Shown here: in pieces, positions 18,979 to 23,857 of the stretch
Layout: each line of letters starts with the position of its first letter
Numbering within the stretch: the first letter of the stretch is position 1
Made by a program: the position numbers and the translations under genes
Virus record (IMG/VR): IMGVR_UViG_3300030906_000060
Span: 1 to 23,857 of that record
DNA from: a virus
Direction: 5' to 3' (one strand)
DNA length: 23,857 bases
Notes under the pieces: model-generated
What the model was told of the DNA's origin: nothing
What the model saw: the letters and a program-made list of their open reading frames with translations, nothing else
Database searches by the model: none

Positions 18979-19826
18979 GCTGCGTCTTCCTCGTCTTCCG
19001 GTGCGTCCTCGAATGTAACTTCGGGCGCGCCTTCGCGGCGATACTCGGCTTCGATCTCATTGAGCGCTTCTGATGTGACCGCGCGCATCGGGATGACGAG
19101 CACGCCACCCTTGACGTTGACATCGATCTGAGCCTTAGCACCGTAGATTTGCGGCTTGCGAGTTTTCAGGATGAACATCGCGAGGTCAGGGTCCATCTTC
19201 CAGACGCGCTCAGGCACGGGAGCACCGTACTCGTCGAGCAAATAGTTTGCAGGGTCAGTCAAAGGATCACGATCACCCTCGACAAACATAAGCTGCGCAG
19301 CCGCAACTTTATCCCAGTCCATTTGATACTGGACTTTTCCTTGATAGGTCAAAGGCTCCCAAAAACCGGTCGCACGGCGGTGCGTAGCTTCTTCAACTTT
19401 TCCGACGCCAACTTCCATTGCGCTCTCCCATGCAAGGTGAAAGCGGACGGTGTTGTCCGGATTGTCGGTTTCGTCGTTCTCGCCCATCTCGATATCGAAA
19501 CCATCTCCCGGTCGGCCTTCGAGAGATTTCTGGAGCCAGTATTGAAGGGTGCGCATGTTGATGCCAACGCGGCGAGTTGCGTCGGCGGCTACCGGCATTT
19601 CTGCGATGTAGCTGAGCAAGCGGTTCAATCGTTCGGGTGTGTTTTTGCGAGGGACCTTGGCCTTGACCGAGTAGCTGGCGGAGCGCGCCAAAAGTTCTTG
19701 GGTCGGTCGTCCAGCGGGCTTGCTTCTGGGGATTGCATCCACCAGCGCGTCAATAGGCTCGATCTCGATTGCCTCGGGCTCTGGCCCGAGCAAGTCCAAA
19801 ATGTCTTCGTCTGTCGTTCCGCTCAT
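18975..19826 (-). CDS. terS: Terminase small subunit, probable
   Basis: This 283-aa protein probably recognises the phage packaging site and hands DNA to TerL. It begins at ATG 19826, behind AAGGGGG; a start at 19859 lacks a site. After an acidic N-terminus (ILDLLGPEPEAIEIEPID) comes a helix-turn-helix-like region, RLNRLLSYIAEMPVAADATR and VGINMRTLQYWLQKS (about 66-101). This is followed by a helical region and WKMDPDLAMFILKTRKPQIY (about 213-232), a segment seen near the end of many small terminases. The C-terminus is acidic (EDAPEDEEDAA). Its ATGA coupling to terL supports the assignment. It is longer than typical small subunits (about 150-200 aa). Confidence 0.78.
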   Translation of the reverse strand: MSGTTDEDILDLLGPEPEAIEIEPIDALVDAIPRSKPAGRPTQELLARSASYSVKAKVPRKNTPERLNRLLSYIAEMPVAADATRRVGINMRTLQYWLQKSLEGRPGDGFDIEMGENDETDNPDNTVRFHLAWESAMEVGVGKVEEATHRRATGFWEPLTYQGKVQYQMDWDKVAAAQLMFVEGDRDPLTDPANYLLDEYGAPVPERVWKMDPDLAMFILKTRKPQIYGAKAQIDVNVKGGVLVIPMRAVTSEALNEIEAEYRREGAPEVTFEDAPEDEEDAA

Positions 19827-19895
19827 GCGGATATCCCCCTTCACATTGCGCTGACACATGTCAACGGGACGCCCCCATGGGCTATCTCTTCTTCA

Positions 19896-19930
19896 CACGC
19901 GAACGCCCCCGACCATGCCGGAGGCGCGTG
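19896..19930 (-). other. Stable hairpin between the 64-aa gene and terS
   Basis: CGCCCCCG (19904-19911) and CGGAGGCG (19919-19926) form an 8-bp stem with one G-U on the minus strand and a 7-nt loop. CACG (19896-19899) and CGTG (19927-19930) extend it across a small bulge. No U-run follows on the minus strand. It sits about 70 nt before the terS start in one of the larger gaps of the operon. It could be a 3' end stabiliser or partial terminator. Confidence 0.45.
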
Positions 19931-19941
19931 CTTGTGGTCTT

Positions 19942-20136
19942 TTACGCGCCGAGCTGCGAGCGGATCGTTGCCGCGCGGGCTTGGCTCAACTTGTCATCCG
20001 GGAAATTTTCCAGATGCTTTTGTATACCTTCGAGTTGACGCGTGAGACGCTTTTGGATACTCGAAGGGGCACAAGTGTTCGGTGTGATCTTCTTGCCGGT
20101 GTTCTTCACGTCACCGCCGGGCGCTGCGTCAGTCAT
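19942..20136 (-). CDS. Small helical protein upstream of terminase
   Basis: This 64-aa protein starts with ATG at 20136 sharing one base with the upstream TAA (TAATG), so it is translated by termination-reinitiation. After a short Gly/Lys/Thr segment comes SIQKRLTRQLEGIQKHLENF (about 30-49), then PDDKLSQARAATIRSQLGA, predicted as two helices forming a small coiled coil. I recall short proteins of this kind just before phage terminases, but know no tested role. A DNA-binding or terminase accessory role is possible. A longer reading from 20286 would lie inside the upstream secreted-protein gene and is rejected. Confidence 0.65.
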   Translation of the reverse strand: MTDAAPGGDVKNTGKKITPNTCAPSSIQKRLTRQLEGIQKHLENFPDDKLSQARAATIRSQLGA

Positions 20137-20561
20137 TACAACTTCCCGTCGTCTTTGGTGTTCGGGGTCGGAGCTTTCGATCCGGCAACGAAGGCCATCC
20201 CAGCGAGATCGAGACTGCCGACGCCCCGGCCGCAGCCGTTGACGAAAGTGGCGTAGATGACGCGGTCCCCTTTCGGGTGCGGCCATATCCAGATTTCAGT
20301 GATGCCTTCGGTTCCGATGACTTTCGCCGGACCGCCATGGGCCGCGACATAGATGTTAGTCCGAGACACGAAATTGTCGACGCCTTGGGCACTCCTGATA
20401 CCACCGAGTGGTGGAACGGGTATCGATGCCTTGACCTTTTCCACGGACTGGCAGATCGGGGCCGGAGCCGGGAGCTTGTCTGTGTCCGCACCGTCTGTGG
20501 CGGCGAGAGCAGTGGATGAAAGAAGCGCAACGAGGGACATCGAGGCGAGAAGTTTCAGCAC
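20136..20561 (-). CDS. Secreted small protein with signal peptide
   Basis: This 141-aa protein starts with GTG at 20561 behind GGAG (about 8 nt). The N-terminus MLKLLASMSLVALLSSTALA is a clear Sec signal peptide with an ALA-A cleavage site after residue 20, so the mature form should be periplasmic. The mature part has two cysteines (C37 and C110), which could form a disulfide, and a compact beta-rich region (RTNIYVAAHGGPAKVIGTE, then ITEIWIWPHPKGDRVIYATF). It is unusual among virion genes. Options include an envelope-acting factor that blocks superinfection or modifies the host surface. No family is recognised; the export signal is the firm part. Confidence 0.75.
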   Translation of the reverse strand: MLKLLASMSLVALLSSTALAATDGADTDKLPAPAPICQSVEKVKASIPVPPLGGIRSAQGVDNFVSRTNIYVAAHGGPAKVIGTEGITEIWIWPHPKGDRVIYATFVNGCGRGVGSLDLAGMAFVAGSKAPTPNTKDDGKL

Positions 20562-20574
20562 GGTATTCTCCGGG

Positions 20575-20940
20575 TTATCGTTGAAAGTCAGTCCGACTTC
20601 CGGGACGCGTCACTGCGCGCCGCAGATTGTCGGTGTCGTTCATCTTGTCGGTGGCTTTGTTCGGCGAGTGCATGCCCTTCGACGGCGCGTACCCCTTATC
20701 GGAGATCGTGCGCGTCTGCCAGTCACCGCGACCCGCGCGGTAGCTGTCGTTCATGTCGGCCTTCTCGTCACCGATAATTCCGGCGAGGCCCGCGTCCACG
20801 GGCAGGAAGCCCGAAGTCGTGTGCTCGCCGGGAAGATCGCTTGAACTTCCTTGGAACCCGTTTTGTCCGTACCCAGAATTATTGGGCTTCGCCTTCGAAG
20901 CGAACTCGGGTTCTTTGGAGCCGACGATGTCAGTGGCCAT
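20575..20940 (-). CDS. Small Gly/Asn/Ser-rich protein
   Basis: This 121-aa protein has a good AAGGAC site before ATG 20940. Composition is polar and low in hydrophobics (SKAKPNNSGYGQNGFQGSSS, then GDWQTRTISDKGYAPSKGMH), so it is probably disordered. A short hydrophobic patch lies in FLPVDAGLAGIIGDEK (about 45-60). It ends 13 nt before the secreted-protein start. The codon pattern matches neighbours. It is one of several similar disordered small genes here, with no family recognised. Confidence 0.65.
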   Translation of the reverse strand: MATDIVGSKEPEFASKAKPNNSGYGQNGFQGSSSDLPGEHTTSGFLPVDAGLAGIIGDEKADMNDSYRAGRGDWQTRTISDKGYAPSKGMHSPNKATDKMNDTDNLRRAVTRPGSRTDFQR

Positions 20941-20985
20941 GATAATAGTCCTTACGCGTTAGATCGTGACGCAGTGGATACCGGA

Positions 20986-21390
20986 TTAGCCGGAGATCGG
21001 CTTGCCCAGACGACCAGCTTCGTCAAGCACGGCTGCACCGAGATCGTTGTCGACCCCGTTGCCGTTCGCGTCCTTCATGTCCCACGAGGACGCGAGGATA
21101 CGACCCTGCTTGCGAAGGTTCTTGACCTTGGGCTCCGGATCGAGAGGGTTCTCGCTCGAAGCGTCGGGGCCGTAGTTGTAGCCCTTGGCTGTTTCCTTAC
21201 CGGCGATTGTCGGGACCGCACCGCGAAGCTTGCTGGCGTCGGTCTGATCCTTCATGCCTTCCTTGGTCGGATAGGAGGTCTGGGTCCGCTTCGCCGCACC
21301 GCTGCGCGGGTTCACCGGGGAGCTGGTCTCCGGCGTGCTCATTGCGGGGTCGATGGTCTTGGCGACAACGCCGCTACCTTTTACAGCCAT
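20986..21390 (-). CDS. Small polar, probably disordered protein
   Basis: This 134-aa protein starts at ATG 21390 with AAAGGA about 9 nt upstream. Residues 1-75 are Ser/Thr/Lys/Pro-rich (TIDPAMSTPETSSPVNPRSG). The later part has a basic VKNLRKQGRILASSWDMKDA stretch and a short, more ordered C-terminus, DNDLGAAVLDEAGRLGKPIS (about 114-133), which may be a binding helix. It is separated from the preceding gene by an 80-nt gap in which I see no clear promoter. Function unknown. Confidence 0.65.
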   Translation of the reverse strand: MAVKGSGVVAKTIDPAMSTPETSSPVNPRSGAAKRTQTSYPTKEGMKDQTDASKLRGAVPTIAGKETAKGYNYGPDASSENPLDPEPKVKNLRKQGRILASSWDMKDANGNGVDNDLGAAVLDEAGRLGKPISG

Positions 21391-21470
21391 GATGGTGATC
21401 CTTTGTTGAGAGGCCCGAATTCTCCCGACACGGTATCAGCGATCCGCGTCCTAGACAACTGGCAACTTGC

Positions 21471-21731
21471 TCAGTCCATTCCTAGCGGTCCGCCCGGTCC
21501 AACAGCACCTGTCGTCGGCGGGCCTCCCGCTCCCGGAGCCGCTCCCGAGCCCGGGCTGCCCGGCAGGACATCCGGGTCCTGCTTAATGCTCGGAGGGGTA
21601 CTTTTAGGATGGCCCGCAGCCATCGCCGAAGCAACGTCTTCGTCCGATGTGATGGGGCCGTTTGGGTCATCCGTTACACTCCGATTGGGTTGGTCCCATT
21701 TGACGTTGGAGTTGGTGGCTTTGTTCGACAT
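21471..21731 (-). CDS. Small Pro/Gly-rich protein
   Basis: This 86-aa protein starts at ATG 21731, one base after the preceding stop, with AGGAGA 5 nt upstream inside that gene's end. An in-frame start 237 nt further upstream lies wholly inside the preceding gene and is rejected. The first half is polar (SVTDDPNGPITSDEDVASAM). The second half is Pro/Gly-rich (VLPGSPGSGAAPGAGGPPTT), so the protein is almost certainly unstructured. No family is recognised. Confidence 0.65.
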   Translation of the reverse strand: MSNKATNSNVKWDQPNRSVTDDPNGPITSDEDVASAMAAGHPKSTPPSIKQDPDVLPGSPGSGAAPGAGGPPTTGAVGPGGPLGMD

Positions 21732-21732
21732 G

Positions 21733-22179
21733 TTAGTCTCCTGTGCCGCCCGTGGCGATGAACTTCTTTCGCGCCACATCCCAGATGCCTTGCTGGTTTT
21801 GCGCGCGGCCTGCGCGGATCGCGGTGGTGCGGTCCGGAATATTCTGCGACACATCGAGATGGACCTTCTCGCCGTCGCTCCAGCTCCCGATGTGCATGTC
21901 GGGCGCATTGAGTTTGTCCGCGTTCGCACGCGAGAAAGCCGAGATGATCTTCGATCCGTGCGCGCCACCTAGCTCGGCGGCCGAAGGGAACGCGGTGCGC
22001 CCTTGCAGTGAGACCATGTAGCCGTTCGTCGGGCTCAGCCCAGTTTGCGGTTTGACGGAAGCTCCCATCGGATTTTTCGTTATGACGCGAAGGGCATTCG
22101 GGTGCACTTGCACGACGCCCGGGATTTTTCCAATCCCGGAGCCGTGCGCGTTACTGCCGTGTCCCTTCGCGTCTTTCAT
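21733..22179 (-). CDS. Putative phage minor-head-associated module (GYMVS and NQ-x-x-WD type)
   Basis: This 148-aa protein starts at ATG 22179 with AAAGG upstream. A flexible Gly/His-rich start is followed by a compact domain: NGYMVSLQGRTAFPSAAEL (52-70), KIISAFSRANADKLNAPDMH (77-96), IGSWSDGEKVHLDVSQNIPD (97-116) and TAIRAGRAQNQQGIWDVARK (119-138), ending IATGGTGD. From memory, a domain with this layout (surface W-x-D-G, LDVS, then NQ..IWD and TGG) occurs at the C-terminus of MuF-type minor head fusion proteins in actinobacterial phages. No activity is known to me. Here it stands alone, far from the MuF-like gene. Confidence 0.65.
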   Translation of the reverse strand: MKDAKGHGSNAHGSGIGKIPGVVQVHPNALRVITKNPMGASVKPQTGLSPTNGYMVSLQGRTAFPSAAELGGAHGSKIISAFSRANADKLNAPDMHIGSWSDGEKVHLDVSQNIPDRTTAIRAGRAQNQQGIWDVARKKFIATGGTGD

Positions 22180-22190
22180 TGGTCAGGCCT

Positions 22191-22340
22191 TTACATCGCT
22201 GCGGGCGCGAGTGCGAACGCGCACGCGAGAACCGCGAAGTAGAGCGGGAAGCTTGCGAAGCCCGCACCGAGGACTAGAAAGATAATGCTGAGGATGATCG
22301 ATACCCAGCATCCAACAAACTTAGCGATTGTCATGTTCAT
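22191..22340 (-). CDS. Small membrane protein with two predicted TM segments
   Basis: This 49-aa protein begins MNMTIAKFVGCWV at ATG 22340. ATGA overlap with the preceding stop (22339-22337) and AAAGG about 9 nt upstream support it strongly. Two hydrophobic stretches are seen: CWVSIILSIIFLVLGAGF (about 11-28) and FPLYFAVLACAFALAPA (about 31-47), joined by a very short turn, so a helical hairpin in the inner membrane is expected. There are almost no charges beyond Lys7. Such small two-helix proteins include holins and membrane effectors, but the position in a virion-assembly operon does not decide which. The stop at 22193-22191 is 11 nt before the next start. Confidence 0.75.
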   Translation of the reverse strand: MNMTIAKFVGCWVSIILSIIFLVLGAGFASFPLYFAVLACAFALAPAAM

Positions 22341-22534
22341 GACGACGTTTCCTTTCGAAGTTGGTCGATTTGCGCTACGGTCTCAATGACCGCATGCATC
22401 TCACCATCAACGCGCAGAACGGTTTTAGTTCCCGGATAAAACAGTCCGGGGTGCGCCGGTTCGATAACGCTGATCTTTTCCGGGTCGATTTCGAACTTCG
22501 TTCCATCTGGTGCTGTCAGCGTGATAAGCTTCAT
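22337..22534 (-). CDS. FlbD-like small protein
   Basis: This 65-aa protein starts at ATG 22534, overlapping the previous stop by ATGA. The sequence MKLITLTAPDGTKFEIDPEK, then ISVIEPAHPGLF, a TVLRVDGEMHAVIETVAQID segment and a short charged tail follow the pattern of the FlbD-like small beta-alpha family (hydrophobic strand, G-x-x-(F/I)-x-(I/L)-x-x-x-x-I-x-x-I-E, then the V-x-E-x-V helix). Members occur near flagellar genes and in many phages, with no enzymatic role known. The next gene, for a membrane protein, is coupled to it. Confidence 0.6.
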   Translation of the reverse strand: MKLITLTAPDGTKFEIDPEKISVIEPAHPGLFYPGTKTVLRVDGEMHAVIETVAQIDQLRKETSS

Positions 22535-22746
22535 GCCCCATATCCTTTATCCCATTCCGCCGCGAGCGCGCCCGTATACGGGTTTTCACTCTTCGGTCGT
22601 CCGATAGCCTTCGCGTCAGCGCCCTTCTTGAGAGCGATCTCTTCTGGCGTCATAGTTGGCGTCGGCGAGAACCGTGTATGTGGAACGGCTATCGTGACGC
22701 CTACCGAGTGACGGGGCTTCGAAAATCTCTGCAAGAACTTAACCAC
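22531..22746 (-). CDS. Small protein of unknown function, 71 aa
   Basis: This gene starts with GTG at 22746, 8 nt inside the preceding gene, with AAGGGG about 7 nt upstream; the ATG further in (residue 32) has no site. The N-terminal third is basic (VKFLQRFSKPRHS) with a TIAVPHTRFSP segment. The rest is polar and helical (MTPEEIALKKGADAKAIGRP), ending SENPYTGALAAEWDKGYGA. The stop overlaps the next start by ATGA. No family is recognised. It is probably translated with its neighbours. Confidence 0.55.
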   Translation of the reverse strand: MVKFLQRFSKPRHSVGVTIAVPHTRFSPTPTMTPEEIALKKGADAKAIGRPKSENPYTGALAAEWDKGYGA

Positions 22747-23260
22747 TGGCCATCCCCTTCGGGAAGAACGGATAGACGAACGTGATGGACAGGCCCATCT
22801 GTCCGCGCATTTGTCGGTTGCGCGCGAGATCGGTCACACAACCATCGTATAGGATTTGACCGTTAGCGCCGACGATGGTTTGCAGCGTGGCGTCATTGAG
22901 GATCAGGTTCAACACAGCGGCGCGAGCTGTATTCAAATCTTCTCCTACGTTTTGGTTCTGCGGTTTCCGCACGTTCAACACGATGTAAATCTCGGGTGTC
23001 ATCCGCATCAAGACCGGAGACGGTGGTCCTTGTCGGCCGGGACGCGGGGTCGTCGCGGGGTCACGTGTCTCGTCGGCATCGAGCAGCGTGATGCCCGGGA
23101 CCTTCTCCGCAGGCAGCTCACCACGGTTGTGGACGAACAGCGCAGGCGTGATGGTGACCGGACCGTTCAAGTCGTCGCCCACCAGCGAGACGCTGAAAGT
23201 AGAAAACAACTCGACAAGCCGCTCGATGATCTGTGTACGCTGGTCAATCAAAGCTGGCAT
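22739..23260 (-). CDS. Possible tail-terminator-like protein
   Basis: This 173-aa protein has a helix-strand pattern like tail terminator (lambda U-type) proteins: a leading helix (QRTQIIERLVELFSTF), a VPGITLLDADETRD segment, strand MTPEIYIVLNV (87-97), then helix GEDLNTARAAVLNLILND (106-123), TIVGANGQILYDGC, and a last GLSITFVYPFFPKG strand. A cap at the end of the tail tube would be its role. Its place is odd: it lies upstream of terminase instead of between the neck and tail tube genes. ATG 23260 comes 2 nt after the preceding stop. The fold likeness is by pattern only. Confidence 0.5.
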   Translation of the reverse strand: MPALIDQRTQIIERLVELFSTFSVSLVGDDLNGPVTITPALFVHNRGELPAEKVPGITLLDADETRDPATTPRPGRQGPPSPVLMRMTPEIYIVLNVRKPQNQNVGEDLNTARAAVLNLILNDATLQTIVGANGQILYDGCVTDLARNRQMRGQMGLSITFVYPFFPKGMASG

Positions 23261-23262
23261 TG

Positions 23263-23481
23263 TTAAATCTCGTTGAGGGGTGTCGGCTGATTGCCTTCAC
23301 TAATTGGTATCGTTGGGTAGCCAGCTCGCTTGGCTGCGAATTGGATGTTGTCACTGAGAACGGGCACTCCGCCATCGTATCCAGCCATGCTGTCATGGAT
23401 AGGAACAGGTCTAGACTTCGCACCGCTTGCGAGTTGCGCAGCCGCCTCCGTGTTCTCAGTTGTCGTTGCGAAGCTTGCCAT
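23263..23481 (-). CDS. Small protein of unknown function, 72 aa
   Basis: This gene starts at ATG 23481 one base after the preceding TGA (TGATATG), with only a weak purine-rich site (GAAACGAAAA), so it is probably coupled to the upstream gene. The sequence is polar with Ala-rich (NTEAAAQLASGAKSRPVP) and Gly/Asp-rich (SMAGYDGGVPVLSDNIQFA) parts and ends PISEGNQPTPLNEI. A different minus-strand frame (23244-23516) is Arg-rich and lacks a start signal. No family is recognised. Confidence 0.6.
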   Translation of the reverse strand: MASFATTTENTEAAAQLASGAKSRPVPIHDSMAGYDGGVPVLSDNIQFAAKRAGYPTIPISEGNQPTPLNEI

Positions 23482-23482
23482 A

Positions 23483-23650
23483 TCATTTTCGTTTCATACT
23501 CGGATGGATCGGACACTTCTTGGATTTCGGACCGTGGTTCAAAATCTCGGTCGCGATCTTGTCGCTCTCCATGGTCTTCTGTTGCTTGTACGGCGTGGAC
23601 CGGCCGTTGGGCACGACTACGTCAGCGACTGTTGTGGATACGTTACCCAC
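23483..23650 (-). CDS. Small basic protein with GTG start, 55 aa
   Basis: This short gene begins at GTG 23650, overlapping the preceding stop by 8 nt, behind GGGGTGA about 7 nt upstream. It reads MGNVSTTVADVVVPNGRSTP, then KQQKTMESDKIATEILNH, and ends GPKSKKCPIHPSMKRK, stopping at TGA 23485-23483. It fills what would otherwise be a 160-nt gap, and the next gene starts one base later. The C-terminal end is basic, with one Cys and nearby His, too little for a zinc site. It is probably a real coupled gene of unknown role. Confidence 0.55.
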   Translation of the reverse strand: MGNVSTTVADVVVPNGRSTPYKQQKTMESDKIATEILNHGPKSKKCPIHPSMKRK

Positions 23651-23852
23651 GGAATTTCACCCCACTGCCGATCTGGCCGTTGCGTGATCGCAAAGCCATG
23701 TCCCGACTGCCTTCGTCGTATTCGGACTTGCTGTCGGCGCTGCGCGGGCGGCCGAACGCGTCATAGTCACGCGAGCCGACACGCGGATCATTCGGACCTA
23801 CGCCCGTCATTGCATCGTGTGTTGGCACCATGGTGGACTTGAGCCCGGACAT
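23643..23852 (-). CDS. Small polar protein, 69 aa
   Basis: This protein starts at ATG 23852, so near the window edge that its ribosome site cannot be seen; the true start could lie beyond. It is polar and Arg/Asp/Ser/Gly-rich: MSGLKSTMVPTHDAMTGVGP, then PRVGSRDYDAFGRPRSADSK, and SRNGQIGSGVKFRG at the end. It is probably unstructured. Its stop overlaps the following GTG start by 8 nt. It is similar in style to the disordered small genes at 20575-21731. Confidence 0.5.
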   Translation of the reverse strand: MSGLKSTMVPTHDAMTGVGPNDPRVGSRDYDAFGRPRSADSKSEYDEGSRDMALRSRNGQIGSGVKFRG

Positions 23853-23857
23853 CAGCG

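Overview
The window is a dense, single-direction stretch of tailed-phage (Caudoviricetes) genome: virion-assembly genes with a block of small genes upstream. Every gene I can support lies on the minus strand, so transcription and gene order run from position 23857 down to 1. Genes are packed with ATGA or GTGA overlaps, 1 to 30 nt gaps and purine-rich AAGG/GGAG ribosome sites. By eye the sequence is GC-rich (well above 50%). This fits a phage or prophage of a proteobacterium, perhaps an alphaproteobacterium, but host assignment is inference. No integrase, replication, lysis, tRNA or host gene is visible, so lifestyle cannot be judged. A gene of the classic tail-tube type suggests a long-tailed (probably siphovirus-like) particle.

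Layout in transcription order. (1) 23852-19942: a run of short genes, several glycine/serine-rich and probably disordered, plus a possible tail-terminator-like protein, an FlbD-like 65-aa protein, a 49-aa two-helix membrane protein, a 148-aa protein resembling modules of phage minor-head fusion proteins, and a signal-peptide protein. (2) 19826-15592: small and large terminase and a DUF4055-type portal. (3) 15595-12543: four overlapping genes between portal and scaffold. Two begin with the same short N-terminal motif, one carries an HDMMGH metal-site-like motif, and one looks like the helical core of a MuF minor head protein. (4) 12517-4134: scaffold, a 1294-aa collagen-like fibre protein, a beta-rich protein, a GT4-type glycosyltransferase, the Gp13-like major capsid protein and an 85-aa protein. 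(5) 4013-1: a 211-aa protein, a discoidin-like beta protein, a DnaT-like head-tail adaptor, a second neck protein, the tail tube protein, and the start of the gene in the usual tail-assembly-chaperone position.

The most interesting observation is that the N-terminus of the collagen-like protein is a condensed copy of the scaffold: it matches the scaffold's first ~35 residues and then the scaffold's C-terminal NPW...WN.T.QG segment, with the coiled-coil middle missing. This suggests a collagen-like fibre recruited to the capsid through the scaffold's own coat-binding ends. The glycosyltransferase two genes downstream may decorate its Gly-Ala-Thr repeats. Hairpins, some with T-runs like intrinsic terminators, follow the scaffold, major capsid, 85-aa and tail-tube genes, which would set graded expression of high-copy proteins. 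Two small genes (22191-22340 and 23483-23650) are supported by start/stop coupling despite their size.
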